A DNA stretch of 64,000 nucleotides from the NCBI RefSeq assembly GCF_013307435.2, contig NZ_CP102845.1, forward strand, positions 2,551,001 through 2,615,000. The letters are read 5' to 3'. The notes below the pieces were generated by a model. The model worked only from the letters and a program-made list of their open reading frames with translations. It did not search any database and was not told the origin of the DNA. The position numbers were made by a program, and so were the translations under genes. Source of the stretch: Microvirga terrae. Its GTDB lineage: Bacteria > Pseudomonadota > Alphaproteobacteria > Rhizobiales > Beijerinckiaceae. This document shows positions 23,485-33,390 of this stretch, in pieces. Position 1 is the stretch's first letter. Each line of letters opens with the position of its first letter.

Positions 23485-26178
23485 TCAGCCTGCCTTGGCG
23501 GTCTTCTTGGCTGGCGCCTTCTTGGCCACCGGCTTCTTGGCGGCCGCCTTTTTTGCCGCCGTCTTGGGAGCGGCTTTCTTCGCGGCAGGTGCCTTGGCGG
23601 CCACCTTCTTGGCAGGAGCCTTGCGACCGCGGGCCGCCTTCTTCGACGGGCCGGCGGCGCGACGCGCCTTCAGAAGCTCGACCGCCTCGTCCAGCGTCAC
23701 CGCCTCCTGGGCCATCGTCCGCGGCAGGGTGGCGTTGGTCTCGCCGTCGGTAACGTAGGGGCCGAACCGGCCTGCCTTCACGACGATCGGCTTGCCGGAT
23801 TCCGGATCGTCGCCCAGCGCACGGCCCGGATCGGCCGCGCCGCGGCGGGCGCCTCCGCCACCGCTCTCCTTCGTGACGATCAGGTCGATCGCCCGGTTGG
23901 CCCCGATCTCCAGCACATCGTCGCTGGGCCCGAGATTGGCATAGATCTTGCCGTGCTGAACGTAGGGTCCGTATCGGCCGATGCTCGCCAGGATCGGTTC
24001 GCCCGATTCTGGATGTGTCGCCACCTGGCGCGGCAACGCCAGGAGCTTCAAGGCCTTTTCCAGCTCGACCAGAGCCGGAGACAGCCCCTTTGGCAGGGAC
24101 GAGCGCTTGGGCTTCTCGCCTTCGCCGAGCTGCACGAACGGGCCGAATCGGCCATCGCGCAAGGTAACTTCAAGCCCGGTCTCGGGATCGGTGCCCAGCA
24201 CTTTCACGCCCGGCTGCCCACCATTCTCCGACGAGCCGTCGCCTTCGCCCTCGACGCCGTTGGCGGCGAGCTGGCGGGTGTACTTGCACTCAGGATAGTT
24301 CGAGCAGCCGATGAAGGCGCCGAACTTGCCAAGCTTCAGCGAGAGCTGCCCGGTGCCGCAGGTCGGGCAGGTGCGCGGGTTGGAGCCGTCGCCCTTGTCG
24401 GGAAAGATATGCGGCCCGAGAAGCTCATTGAGGGCATCGAGCACCTCCGTGGTGCGCAGCTCCTTGGTGCCGCCGATGGCGGCGGAGAAGTCGCGCCAGA
24501 AGTCGCGCAGCACCTGCTTCCAGTCGATCTCCGAATTGGAGATCCGGTCGAGCTGCTCCTCAAGGTCGGCCGTGAAGTCGTATTCCACGTAGCGGCGGAA
24601 GAAGCTCTCCAGGAAGGCCGTGACGATCCGGCCCTTGTCCTCGGGCACGAGCCGCTTCTTCTCGATACGCACGTATTCCCGGTCGCGCAGGGTCTGGAGC
24701 ACGGCCGCGTAAGTCGAGGGGCGCCCGATGCCGAGCTCCTCCATGCGCTTCACGAGAGAGGCCTCCGAGTAGCGGGGCGGCGGCTCGGTGAAGTGCTGGG
24801 AGGCGTTGATGCGGCGGCGCTCCAGCGGATCTCCGGCCGTCATCGGGGGCAGACGTCCCTCGTCCTCGTCGCCTTCGTCGTCCTTGCTCTCATTGTAGAG
24901 GGTGAGGAAGCCGTCGAACTTGATCACTTGGCCGGTGGCGCGAAGGTCGAGCTTGCGCGGACCGACCCGGGCGGCGATCTCGGCCGTGGTCCGCTCGAGT
25001 TCGGCCGATTCCATCTGGCTCGCCACGGTGCGGGTCCAGATCAGATCGTAGAGGCGGGCCTGCTCCGGCTCCAGATACTTGGCCACGGCCTTCGGCAGAC
25101 GGCCCATGTCCGTCGGCCTGATGGCCTCGTGGGCCTCCTGGGCGTTCTTGGCCTTGGTCGTGTACTTGCGGGGCACGGATGGCACGTAGCGGTCGCCGTA
25201 CTCCTTGCCGATCACCCGGCGGGCGGCCTGCACGGCCTCCGGCGCCATGTCGACGCCATCCGTTCGCATATAGGTGATGAGGCCGACCGTCTCACCGCCG
25301 ATATCGACGCCCTCGTAGAGACGCTGCGCGATGCGCATGGTCTGGGCCGGGGCGAGGCCGAGCTTGCGCGAGGCCTCCTGCTGCAGGGTCGAGGTGGTGA
25401 AGGGCGGATAAGGATGGCGCTTGGCCGGCTTGGCCTCGATGTTGGCCACCGAGAAGGTCGCCAGCTCTAGGTCCTTCTTGAAGGCTTCCGCGTCCTTGCC
25501 GTTGCCGATGTCGAGGCGCTGGATCTTCTTGCCGTCGGCGCCGACGAGCCGCGCGTCGAACACCCCGCCGTCTTTCGTGGCGAGCGTGGCGATCAACGAC
25601 CAGTATTCCCTGGGCTTGAAGGTCTCGATCTCGAGTTCCCGGTCGCAGACCAGGCGCAGAGCCACCGACTGGACGCGGCCGGCCGAGCGGGCGCCCGGCA
25701 GCTTGCGCCAGAGAACCGGCGAGAGGGTGAAGCCCACGAGGTAGTCCAGCGCCCGGCGGGCCAGATAGGCGTCGACGAGCGCCTGGTCGATCTCCCGCGG
25801 CTGACGCAGGGCGGCCTGAACGGCGTCCTTGGTGATGGCGTTGAAGGTCACCCGCTCGACGGGCAGGTCCTTGAGGACGCGCTTCTCGCGCAGAGCTTCC
25901 AGGACGTGCCAGGATATCGCCTCGCCCTCGCGATCCGGGTCGGTGGCCAGGATGAGCTTCTCGGCGCCCTTGATCGCCTTGGCAATATCGGAGACCCGCT
26001 TCGAGCCCCGGTCCTCGAGCGTCCAGATCATGCGAAAATCGGCATCCGGGTCGACCGAGCCATCCTTGGCGGGCAGATCGCGGATATGCCCGAAGGAGGC
26101 CAGGACCTCGTAATCCTTGCCGAGATATTTGTTGATCGTCTTGGCCTTCGCAGGCGACTCGACGACGAGGACTTTCAT
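23485..26178 (-). CDS. topA: DNA topoisomerase I
   Basis: An 897-residue type IA topoisomerase that relaxes negative supercoils. TOPRIM domain at the N-terminus (MKVLVVESPAKAKTI... and LILATDPDREGEAISWH), catalytic Tyr in LITYMRTDGVDM (about residue 310), then one classical Cys4 zinc finger (CPTCGTGQLSLKLGKFGAFIGC) and several zinc-less repeats of the GRFGPFV/GRYGPYV type. The last 55 residues are a Lys/Ala/Pro-rich, histone H1-like tail common in alphaproteobacterial TopA. The usual upstream neighbour dprA lies elsewhere in the window in the opposite orientation. No clear signal precedes the ATG. Confidence 0.96.
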   Translation of the reverse strand: MKVLVVESPAKAKTINKYLGKDYEVLASFGHIRDLPAKDGSVDPDADFRMIWTLEDRGSKRVSDIAKAIKGAEKLILATDPDREGEAISWHVLEALREKRVLKDLPVERVTFNAITKDAVQAALRQPREIDQALVDAYLARRALDYLVGFTLSPVLWRKLPGARSAGRVQSVALRLVCDRELEIETFKPREYWSLIATLATKDGGVFDARLVGADGKKIQRLDIGNGKDAEAFKKDLELATFSVANIEAKPAKRHPYPPFTTSTLQQEASRKLGLAPAQTMRIAQRLYEGVDIGGETVGLITYMRTDGVDMAPEAVQAARRVIGKEYGDRYVPSVPRKYTTKAKNAQEAHEAIRPTDMGRLPKAVAKYLEPEQARLYDLIWTRTVASQMESAELERTTAEIAARVGPRKLDLRATGQVIKFDGFLTLYNESKDDEGDEDEGRLPPMTAGDPLERRRINASQHFTEPPPRYSEASLVKRMEELGIGRPSTYAAVLQTLRDREYVRIEKKRLVPEDKGRIVTAFLESFFRRYVEYDFTADLEEQLDRISNSEIDWKQVLRDFWRDFSAAIGGTKELRTTEVLDALNELLGPHIFPDKGDGSNPRTCPTCGTGQLSLKLGKFGAFIGCSNYPECKYTRQLAANGVEGEGDGSSENGGQPGVKVLGTDPETGLEVTLRDGRFGPFVQLGEGEKPKRSSLPKGLSPALVELEKALKLLALPRQVATHPESGEPILASIGRYGPYVQHGKIYANLGPSDDVLEIGANRAIDLIVTKESGGGGARRGAADPGRALGDDPESGKPIVVKAGRFGPYVTDGETNATLPRTMAQEAVTLDEAVELLKARRAAGPSKKAARGRKAPAKKVAAKAPAAKKAAPKTAAKKAAAKKPVAKKAPAKKTAKAG

Positions 26179-26315
26179 GAACGACTTCCTAAAAGCGGGA
26201 GCAGGCAGACGCCCTGTCGCCAGGGCCGATGCGCCGGTCAGCCCCGGGCCAGCGCAGGGCGGGATAAGTGGTAGATGATTGCAGACAAGTCAAATCGGAC
26301 TTGTACGTATGTTTC

Positions 26316-27950
26316 CTATATGGCCACGAATGCCCGCTCCAGCAAGGGATTCGCCGCTCCTCCGATGTCGTTGGCCCCGATCGTTCGCGACGGGGCGGCC
26401 AAGCGGGTGAGGGCATAAGCCTCGACTATCTGGGACGGAGCAGACCGGGTCAGGGCCGCGGCGGCAGCAAGGACGAAAAGCCGCTCGGCCACGAATCTGG
26501 CCTTCGCCTCCGGGTCGGTGGATTGCAGAGCCAGGACGATGTCACGGGCCGCATCCGAGGCGCCCGGAAGGTCGCCGGCATCGTTCATCAGGCGCTCCAG
26601 CACAGAGGCAGCAACCTCCGGCTCCCGGTTCTCGGCGCGGAGGATATCAAGGGCGATCACGTTGCCCGAGCCTTCCCAGATCGCGTTCACCGGCGCCTCC
26701 CGGTAGAGCCGCGACAGGGCGCTCTCCTCCACATAGCCGTTGCCGCCGAGGCACTCCATGGCCTCGTAGAGGAGGCGCGGGGCGGCCTTGCAGATGCCGA
26801 ACTTGGCCGCCGGGGTCACAACGCGGGCAAAGGCGGCTTCGTGACCATCCGCCTGCTGAAGGTCGAAGCTGCCGGCCGCCCGCAGGGCAAGGGCCGTCAT
26901 GGCCTCGCTCTCCAGTGCGAGGTCGGCGAGCACCATCCGCATGGCCGGCTGGTCGATAAGCCGCTTCTGGAACACCTTGCGGTGCCGGACGTGATGGGCG
27001 GCGAGCGCCAGTCCCATCCGGATGAGCCCGGCCGAGGCCACGGCGCAGTCGAGCCGGGTCAGCTGCACCATCTCGATGATGGTGCGCACCCCGCGACCTT
27101 CCTCGCCGATCCGCCAGCCGAAGGCCTCCCGGAACTCGACCTCCGAGGAGGCGTTCGAGCGGTTTCCGAGCTTGTCCTTCAGCCGCTGCAGCCGCAGGGC
27201 GTTGAGCGAACCGTCGGGCCTGAAGCGGGGAACGAGGAAGCAGGTGAGCCCGCCGGGCGCCTGGGCGAGCATGAGGAAGGCGTCGCACATGGGGGCCGAC
27301 ATGAACCACTTGTGACCCGTCAGCTCGTATTCGTCCCCGGCCTTGGGCGCAGCCCGAGTCGTGTTCGCCCGGACGTCGGTGCCGCCCTGCTTCTCGGTCA
27401 TGCCCATGCCGAGCGTGACGGCATCCTTCTCCCAGAAGGGGATGAAGCGGGAATCGTAGACTCGTGAGCGGATTTTCGGCAGCCACTCCGCAAGCCGGTT
27501 CGGCGAGGCTGCAAGCGCCCCCACCGAGGCATGGGTCATGGTGATGGGGCAGACATGTCCGCTCTCGACGCCTGCCGCCGTGTAGAGCCGGGCCGCCCTC
27601 GCCACGTGGGCGTGGCTTGTCCCGGGCTCGTCCCAGGTCGAGGCGTGAAGGCCATCCTCCATGCTGGCCCGCATGAGCAGATGGTAGGCCGGGTGGAATT
27701 CCACCGCGTCGATCCGGTAGCCACGCGAATCGTGCGTGCGCAGCTTGGGCGGGTTCTCATTGGCGAGACGGCCGATATCGAGCCGCTCGGCGGATCCCCA
27801 GGTCCCGCCGAATTCAAGGAGCCGTTCTCCCTCGGTGTCGAGGCCACTCGCCTTCAAGGCATCGAGCAGGGGCTGGTTGGCGGCGATCAGGTTCACGTCA
27901 CTGAAGGGCGGTGGCTGATTGAGAACGTCGTGGGTCTCGAACGCATGCAT
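26316..27950 (-). CDS. AidB-like acyl-CoA dehydrogenase
   Basis: A 544-residue acyl-CoA dehydrogenase family flavoprotein of the AidB type (about 540 residues, longer than the 380-residue catabolic enzymes). Motifs: GMGMTEKQGGTDVRANTT (FAD/substrate region), GHKWFMSAPMCDAF, CLGGNGYVEES and YREAPVNAIWEGSGNV. AidB in E. coli is induced by alkylation stress and binds DNA, with weak isovaleryl-CoA dehydrogenase activity. The C-terminal 90 residues are helical as in AidB. The start is set at MHAFETHDV; an upstream Met is possible. It lies 138 bases upstream of topA on the same strand and is divergent from pyrB. Confidence 0.87.
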   Translation of the reverse strand: MHAFETHDVLNQPPPFSDVNLIAANQPLLDALKASGLDTEGERLLEFGGTWGSAERLDIGRLANENPPKLRTHDSRGYRIDAVEFHPAYHLLMRASMEDGLHASTWDEPGTSHAHVARAARLYTAAGVESGHVCPITMTHASVGALAASPNRLAEWLPKIRSRVYDSRFIPFWEKDAVTLGMGMTEKQGGTDVRANTTRAAPKAGDEYELTGHKWFMSAPMCDAFLMLAQAPGGLTCFLVPRFRPDGSLNALRLQRLKDKLGNRSNASSEVEFREAFGWRIGEEGRGVRTIIEMVQLTRLDCAVASAGLIRMGLALAAHHVRHRKVFQKRLIDQPAMRMVLADLALESEAMTALALRAAGSFDLQQADGHEAAFARVVTPAAKFGICKAAPRLLYEAMECLGGNGYVEESALSRLYREAPVNAIWEGSGNVIALDILRAENREPEVAASVLERLMNDAGDLPGASDAARDIVLALQSTDPEAKARFVAERLFVLAAAAALTRSAPSQIVEAYALTRLAAPSRTIGANDIGGAANPLLERAFVAI

Positions 27951-28059
27951 GGTGATCGCCCCTCGGCACAATCCCTCATGATTCTAGGGTCGAATGGCGT
28001 CCGGCGTAGAGACCCTGCTTGCCGCGGTTTCCCGGAGCGCCTATAGCCATCGCTTTAAG

Positions 28060-29007
28060 ATGACTGACGCCCCCCGATCCGTTTTCCCCCACCGGCATCT
28101 CCTCGGCATCGAGGGGCTGTCTCCCCTGGATATTCAGGCGCTGCTCGATCTGGCCGACGAACAGGTCGAGGTGAGCCGCCAGATCGAGAAGAGCAAGTCG
28201 ACCCTCAGGGGCCGGACGCAGATCAACCTGTTCTTCGAGGCCTCCACCCGCACGCAATCCTCCTTCGAGATCGCCGGAAAGCGGTTGGGCGCCGACGTGA
28301 TGAACATGCAGGTCGCCTCGTCCTCCGTGAAGAAGGGCGAGACCCTGATCGACACGGCCGTGACGCTGAACGCCATGCGGCCCGACATCATCGTGGTGCG
28401 CCACCACGCGGCGGGCGCAGTTCACCTGCTGGCCCAGAAGGTCGATTGCGCAGTGGTTAATGCAGGCGACGGCGCCCACGAGCATCCGACGCAAGCACTG
28501 CTGGACGCGCTCACGATCCGCCGCAACAAGGGGCGGATCGAAGGCCTGACCGTGGCGATCTGCGGCGACATCCTGCATTCCCGCGTGGCGCGCTCCAACA
28601 TGATCCTGCTCGCCGCCATGGGCGCGCGGGTGCGCCTCGTGGCTCCCTCGACCCTGCTGCCGCCCGGCATTGCGCGTCTCGGGTTCGAGACCTTCACCAG
28701 CATGGAGAAGGGGTTGAAGGATGCCGACATCGTCATGATGCTGCGCCTGCAGCGCGAGCGCATGAACGGCTCGTTCGTGCCCTCTGTGAAGGAATATTTC
28801 CGCTTCTACGGCCTCGATCAGGAAAAGCTCGCCTTCGCCAAACCGGACGCGCTCGTGATGCATCCCGGACCCATGAACCGGGGCGTGGAGATCTCGTCGG
28901 ACGTCGCGGACGGGGCCCAGTCGCTCATCCGTGAACAGGTCGAAATGGGCGTCGCCGTGCGCATGGCGGTGCTGGAGGCTCTGGCGAGCCATCTGCCGAA
29001 CCGGTGA
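28060..29007 (+). CDS. pyrB: Aspartate carbamoyltransferase catalytic chain
   Basis: A 315-residue ATCase catalytic subunit that joins carbamoyl phosphate and aspartate in the first committed step of pyrimidine synthesis. Carbamoyl-phosphate motif [13 protein letters not shown], then HPTQALLD, the aspartate-binding RLQRERM and [11 protein letters not shown]. In the first motif the usual Arg-Thr-Ser reads Gln-Ser-Ser. The start at 28060 gives the normal length; the frame is open to 27994 but that extension is not conserved-looking. There is no pyrI; the next gene is a dihydroorotase-like protein without a metal site, the arrangement seen where PyrB needs the inactive PyrC partner. Confidence 0.94.
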   Translation: MTDAPRSVFPHRHLLGIEGLSPLDIQALLDLADEQVEVSRQIEKSKSTLRGRTQINLFFEASTRTQSSFEIAGKRLGADVMNMQVASSSVKKGETLIDTAVTLNAMRPDIIVVRHHAAGAVHLLAQKVDCAVVNAGDGAHEHPTQALLDALTIRRNKGRIEGLTVAICGDILHSRVARSNMILLAAMGARVRLVAPSTLLPPGIARLGFETFTSMEKGLKDADIVMMLRLQRERMNGSFVPSVKEYFRFYGLDQEKLAFAKPDALVMHPGPMNRGVEISSDVADGAQSLIREQVEMGVAVRMAVLEALASHLPNR

Positions 29008-29015
29008 GGCGCGTC

Positions 29016-30308
29016 ATGAGCAACGGACTCATCCTCTTCAAGAACGCCCGTCTCATCGATCCCGCGAGCGACCGCGAGGAGCGGGGTGGCGTGCTGGTGC
29101 GCGACGGCCTCATCCAGGCGGTGGGACCGCAGGTGACCGAGGCTTCCGACGCGCAGGCGATCGATTGCGGCGGCCAAGTGCTGGCCCCGGGCCTCATCGA
29201 CATGCGCGCCTTCATCGGCGAGCCCGGCGGGCCGTATCGCGAGACGCTGAAGAGCGCCGGCGAGGCCGCCGCCGCTGGCGGCGTCACCACAGTCGTGTCC
29301 ATGCCCGACACCAGCCCGGCGCTCGACGATCCGGCGGTCATCGACTTCATCGTGCGCCGCGCACGCGACACCTCCATCGTCAACGTCCGCCCCGCCGCCG
29401 CCCTGACCAAGGGACTCGAGGGCCGGGAGATGGCCGAGATCGGCCGTCTCAGGGAGGCGGGCGCGATCGCCTTCACGGACGGTGCCCGCTCCGTGACGAA
29501 CGCCCAGGTGATGCGCCGTGCCCTGACCTACGCGGGCGATTTCGACGCACTCATCATCCATCACGTGGAGGATCCCGACCTTGTCGGGCAGGGGGTCATG
29601 AACGAGGGCGAGTTCGCCTCGCGGCTCGGGCTCCCCGGCATTCCGCGGGAGGCCGAGACGGTGATGCTCGAGCGCGACGTCCGGCTCGTGCGCCTCACGG
29701 GCGGGCGCTATCACGCGGCGATGATCTCCTGCGCCGATTCGGCCGGGATCGTGCGGAATGCGAAGGACCGGGGGCTGCCGGTGACCTGCGGGGTCTCGAT
29801 CAACCACTTGGCGCTCAACGAGAACGATATCGGCGATTACCGCACCTTCCTGAAGCTCTCGCCGCCCCTGCGCCACGAGGACGACCGGCAGGCCATGATC
29901 GAAGCTCTGGCCGATGGGACCATCGACGTGATCGTTTCCGACCACAATCCACAGGATGTGGAAAACAAGCGGCTGCCCTTCGCCGAGGCCGCCGACGGAG
30001 CCGTGGGGCTGGAAACGCTGCTCTCGGCCGCCCTTCGACTCGTCCATTCAGGTCGCCTTTCCCTGCCGAGACTGCTGCGTGCCATGTCCACGAGGCCCGC
30101 TGAGATTCTGGGGCTTCCGGCCGGGCGGCTCGCGGTGGGCGCTCCCGCCGATCTGATCGTCTTCGATCCGGACGCGCCCTACGTGCTCGACAAGCGACAG
30201 CTCAGGTCCCTGTCCAAGAATACACCCTTCGACGAGGCACGGCTGGAGGGGCAGGTTTCGACCACGATGGTTGCGGGCAGGGTGGTCTTTCAACGCGATA
30301 CCATGTAA
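29016..30308 (+). CDS. pyrC: Dihydroorotase-like protein lacking the metal site (PyrC', probably non-catalytic)
   Basis: A 430-residue class I dihydroorotase homologue. The canonical metal motif after PGLID (His-x-His-Leu-Arg) reads MRAFIGEPG here: Arg64 and Phe66 replace the two His, and Gly68 replaces the substrate Arg. The HVST His is Met (YHAAMISC), DDG is DGA and DHAPH is DHNPQ. With that many ligands gone it should not hydrolyse dihydroorotate. In Pseudomonas an inactive PyrC' forms a dodecamer with PyrB and is needed for ATCase activity; the same role is likely here, since the gene starts 8 bases after pyrB. An active dihydroorotase must then be encoded elsewhere. Confidence 0.88.
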   Translation: MSNGLILFKNARLIDPASDREERGGVLVRDGLIQAVGPQVTEASDAQAIDCGGQVLAPGLIDMRAFIGEPGGPYRETLKSAGEAAAAGGVTTVVSMPDTSPALDDPAVIDFIVRRARDTSIVNVRPAAALTKGLEGREMAEIGRLREAGAIAFTDGARSVTNAQVMRRALTYAGDFDALIIHHVEDPDLVGQGVMNEGEFASRLGLPGIPREAETVMLERDVRLVRLTGGRYHAAMISCADSAGIVRNAKDRGLPVTCGVSINHLALNENDIGDYRTFLKLSPPLRHEDDRQAMIEALADGTIDVIVSDHNPQDVENKRLPFAEAADGAVGLETLLSAALRLVHSGRLSLPRLLRAMSTRPAEILGLPAGRLAVGAPADLIVFDPDAPYVLDKRQLRSLSKNTPFDEARLEGQVSTTMVAGRVVFQRDTM

Positions 30309-30318
30309 CGAGAAGAGA

Positions 30319-30921
30319 ATGTCCGACGAAGCCAACCTCCTCCACCTGCTGGCCGCCCTGATCTTCGGCTATCTGCTGGGCTCGATCCCATTCGGCCTGA
30401 TCTTCACCCGCATGGCGGGCTTGGGAGACGTTAGGAAGATCGGCTCCGGGAATATCGGCGCCACGAATGTCCTGCGGACCGGACGCAAGGGCCTCGCGGC
30501 CGCGACCCTCGTGGGCGATGCCCTCAAGGGGACGGCGGCGGTGGTCATCGCCGCGCAATGGGGGCCGCAATTCGCCACCGTGGCGGCGCTCGGCGCCTTT
30601 CTGGGCCATCTTTTCCCGGTATGGCTCGGGTTCAAGGGCGGCAAGGGCGTGGCGACCTTCATCGGGGTGCTGATCGGGCTTAAGCCGGTCGCGGCGCTCG
30701 TCTTCTGCCTGATCTGGCTGGGCGTGGCGTTCGCGTCCAAGTACTCGTCGCTCTCCGCCCTGATCGCCAGCGCGGCGACACCGGTCGTCCTGTGGCTCCT
30801 GGGCGAGCCCGGCATGGCCGGCATCGCGGTCATCCTCGTGGCACTGCTTTGGTGGAAGCACAGCCAGAACATCAGCCGCCTTCTGGCCGGGACCGAAGGC
30901 AAAATCGGCCAGAAGGGATAA
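30319..30921 (+). CDS. plsY: Glycerol-3-phosphate acyltransferase PlsY
   Basis: A 200-residue inner-membrane acyltransferase that uses acyl phosphate to acylate glycerol-3-phosphate, the first step of phospholipid synthesis. Motifs: [27 protein letters not shown] (phosphate loop) and [18 protein letters not shown], with about six membrane spans. The start at MSDEANLL follows GAGAAGAG and lies 10 bases after the pyrC-like gene, so it belongs to the pyrB operon. dprA starts three bases after its stop. Confidence 0.95.
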   Translation: MSDEANLLHLLAALIFGYLLGSIPFGLIFTRMAGLGDVRKIGSGNIGATNVLRTGRKGLAAATLVGDALKGTAAVVIAAQWGPQFATVAALGAFLGHLFPVWLGFKGGKGVATFIGVLIGLKPVAALVFCLIWLGVAFASKYSSLSALIASAATPVVLWLLGEPGMAGIAVILVALLWWKHSQNISRLLAGTEGKIGQKG

Positions 30922-30924
30922 GGC

Positions 30925-32112
30925 ATGATCCTCACGGATGAGCAGCGTCTCGATTGGCTTCGCCTCATCCGCTCAGAGAAGGTCGGCCCCCGCACGTTCC
31001 GGGCGCTGGTCAACCAATATGGAGGCGCTGCCGGGGCACTGGAGGCCTTGCCCGACCTCGCCCGTCGCAGCGGACGCCTGATGCTGAAGGTCTGCAGCCG
31101 GGCTGAGGCCGAGAAAGAAATGGCCGCCGCGGCGCGTCTTGGCATCCGGTTCATCGCCATGGGCGAGCCCGATTACCCGAAGACCCTTCAGGCCATCGAC
31201 ACCGCACCGCCGCTGATTGCCCTCCGGGGTTCGGCCGAAATTCTGGCCAAACCGTCGGTCGCCATCGTGGGGTCGCGCAACGCGTCCGCGTCAGGGCTGA
31301 CTTTCGCCGAGCGCCTCGCACGGCAAATCGGCGAAGCCGGCTACGCTGTCGTGTCGGGACTGGCGCGCGGCGTCGACACGAAGGCCCACAAGGCGAGCTT
31401 GGCAACCGGCACCGTCGCGGTGTTGGCCGGAGGGCACGACCGGATCTATCCGGTCCAGAATGCACAATTGGTAGAGATCATCGTGGAGCAGGGTGGGGCT
31501 GTGCTCTCCGAGATGCCCATGGACTGGGAGCCTCGCGGACGGGACTTTCCGCGCCGGAACCGGATCGTGTCGGGTCTCTCCTACGGCGTGGTGGTCGTCG
31601 AGGCGGCGCGGCGCTCGGGTTCTCTCATCACGGCCCGCTTCGCCCTGGAGCAGGGACGCGAGGTCTTTGCCGTGCCGGGTTCCCCCCTCGATCCCCGCGC
31701 CGAAGGAACCAACGATCTGATCCGGGACGGTGCAACCCTGTGCGCCGGCGTCGAGCATGTGACGAGCGTCCTGGAGCCGCTGATCGCGTCTGGTCCCCGC
31801 CTCGATCAAAACGCCGAGGAGCCGATCCACATTCTCGGCTCGGAAGAGCTCTGGGACGAACTTGATCTTCCCGACATCCTGCGCGCACCCGTGCGCCCGA
31901 TCATGCCTGAAGCCGGGGTGGACGAGGATACCGCTGACCGCCAGTCCGATCTTGTGGCGCTCCTCGGCCCTTCGCCAGTGGCGGTCGACGATCTGGTCCG
32001 GCAGTCCGGCCAGTCGATCCGCAACGTCCAGATGGCTCTCCTGGAGCTTGAGATCGCAGGACGCCTTGAGCGGCACGGGGGCAACGCGGTCTCGTTGATC
32101 GCCAATCCTTAA
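30925..32112 (+). CDS. dprA: DNA-processing protein DprA
   Basis: A 395-residue DprA/Smf protein that loads RecA on incoming single-stranded DNA in transformation. It has an N-terminal SAM-like helical domain (residues 1-75), a Rossmann-like domain with AIVGSRNASASG, SGLARGVDTKAHK, LSEMPMDWEPRGRDFPRRNRI and the FAVPGSP motif, and a C-terminal winged-helix (DML1-like) domain of about 65 residues. Last gene of the pyrB-pyrC-plsY-dprA run. Convergent with a small minus-strand gene: the stop codons overlap in the sequence TTAA. Confidence 0.94.
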   Translation: MILTDEQRLDWLRLIRSEKVGPRTFRALVNQYGGAAGALEALPDLARRSGRLMLKVCSRAEAEKEMAAAARLGIRFIAMGEPDYPKTLQAIDTAPPLIALRGSAEILAKPSVAIVGSRNASASGLTFAERLARQIGEAGYAVVSGLARGVDTKAHKASLATGTVAVLAGGHDRIYPVQNAQLVEIIVEQGGAVLSEMPMDWEPRGRDFPRRNRIVSGLSYGVVVVEAARRSGSLITARFALEQGREVFAVPGSPLDPRAEGTNDLIRDGATLCAGVEHVTSVLEPLIASGPRLDQNAEEPIHILGSEELWDELDLPDILRAPVRPIMPEAGVDEDTADRQSDLVALLGPSPVAVDDLVRQSGQSIRNVQMALLELEIAGRLERHGGNAVSLIANP

Positions 32113-32351
32113 CGGTCCTTGGCGGGGGCTTGGAGGGCCCGGACGGCTTCCAACCGTGCCATGTCCAGCAGGTAGGCCAGAAGGTCGAGCTTCGCCTCTC
32201 GAGCGAGGGAGGACAACACGGCAGAGAATTCCGAAATGTACTGAGCCGTCTCCATTACCGACGTGTCTAGACGGCCCGCATCGGCTGCCCGGTTCCCGTG
32301 CTGTTCATCCGCCAGGGGAGCTTTGAGAGATCGGTGCGGAGGTTTGGACAT
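32109..32351 (-). CDS. Conserved hypothetical 80-residue protein
   Basis: A small protein with a disordered N-terminal third and a helical C-terminal half (YISEFSAVLSSLAREAKLDLLAYLLDMARLEAVRAL). The helical part resembles small uncharacterised proteins that I have seen in Hyphomicrobiales genomes; no function is known. An internal Met at METAQYI could be the true start, which would leave only the helical part. Its stop overlaps that of dprA by four bases. The following 95 bases up to the AEC transporter are AT-rich with nothing recognisable. Confidence 0.65.
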   Translation of the reverse strand: MSKPPHRSLKAPLADEQHGNRAADAGRLDTSVMETAQYISEFSAVLSSLAREAKLDLLAYLLDMARLEAVRALQAPAKDR

Positions 32352-32445
32352 CGATGCCGACGCTGTCTCTTTGTTTCAATTCCTCTAGATAGCAGCACAA
32401 CTAAAAATAAGACAAGGCCATTTAGTTAAGCCACAAGTTGTATAA

Positions 32446-33372
32446 TTAGCTGAACACTGAGATCAGAAGTGGCATCGAGATCAGAGCCAACACGGTTTGC
32501 AGGGTGAGGATCTCGGCCATGAGACCCGCATTGCCGCCCATCTGGCGTGCCAGCACGAACGCGGCGCTGGCCGAGGGTACGGATGCTGCGACGATCGTCA
32601 CGGTCAGGTCGTTGCCTTCCACGCCGATGAGACCCGCGTAGGCGACGGCCATCACAGGCATCAGAACGAGCTTGAGACCGGCTGTCAGCAGGTGGGGGAC
32701 CCCTGGGCGGGCGAGCCTGCGGATGTCAAGACCCGCGCCAACGATCATCAGACCGGCCGCGAGCGCCGCGCGTCCCATGACGTCGATGTAGGCGGCCAGA
32801 GGCTTAGGCAGTGGCGGCGCCAGGACGTTCAGCAATAGGCCGATGGCGCAGGACCAGATGAACGGATTGGTCACGAACGAGCGGAGAATGTCCCATGGAC
32901 TTTGCTTGGGCCTGCCGGCGAAGCGGATGAAGACGTAGAAGGCCAGCAGGTTGAGGAGCGGCACCATGGCCGCGATGGCGACGGCGATCAGGGCGATCCC
33001 CCGCTGGCCATAGAGGCTTCCGGCGACCGCCAGCCCGACGAAGGTGTTCCAGCGGGTTGCTCCCTGGAAGATCGACGTGAAGCTCGGTCCGTCGATCTTG
33101 AGTCTGCGTTCGAGGATGGGCCGCAACCCGAGCACCAGCACGGCCATGGTCAGAATGGCGCCGATCAACGCACCGCCGACGCCGAGGACGGGCACCGAGG
33201 TCAGATCGGCCCGGGAGAGGGTATCGATGATAAGGGCCGGGAAAAAGATCACATAGGTGACCCGCTCGAGACCAGACCAGTGCTGCTCGCTGACGAAACT
33301 CGTCGCCCGGCAGAGCCATCCGGTGGCGATGATCAGGAAGGTGGGGATCAGGCTGGCGAGGATGGCGGACAT
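32446..33372 (-). CDS. AEC-family (auxin efflux carrier-like) transporter
   Basis: A 308-residue membrane protein of the AEC family with ten predicted spans in two inverted repeats. Family signatures include IPTFLIIATGWLCR at the N-terminus, an FQGATRWNTFVGLAVA segment near residue 100, and the C-terminal ASVPSASAAFVLARQMGG. Members move organic anions such as malate or auxin-like compounds, or drugs; substrate unknown. The start is at MSAILASLIP; another Met at 33399 is inside the palindrome upstream. Divergent from arfB. Confidence 0.87.
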   Translation of the reverse strand: MSAILASLIPTFLIIATGWLCRATSFVSEQHWSGLERVTYVIFFPALIIDTLSRADLTSVPVLGVGGALIGAILTMAVLVLGLRPILERRLKIDGPSFTSIFQGATRWNTFVGLAVAGSLYGQRGIALIAVAIAAMVPLLNLLAFYVFIRFAGRPKQSPWDILRSFVTNPFIWSCAIGLLLNVLAPPLPKPLAAYIDVMGRAALAAGLMIVGAGLDIRRLARPGVPHLLTAGLKLVLMPVMAVAYAGLIGVEGNDLTVTIVAASVPSASAAFVLARQMGGNAGLMAEILTLQTVLALISMPLLISVFS

Positions 33373-33390
33373 GGAGAGCCACGGGAGAGG

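Noticed and set aside
23953..25470. A 505-codon open frame opposite topA
   Set aside because: Antisense shadow, repetitive composition, no ribosome-binding site or domain.
27994..28059. Longer PyrB starting at the upstream ATG
   Set aside because: Adds 22 residues beyond the family norm and lacks a ribosome-binding site; the later ATG gives the usual length.
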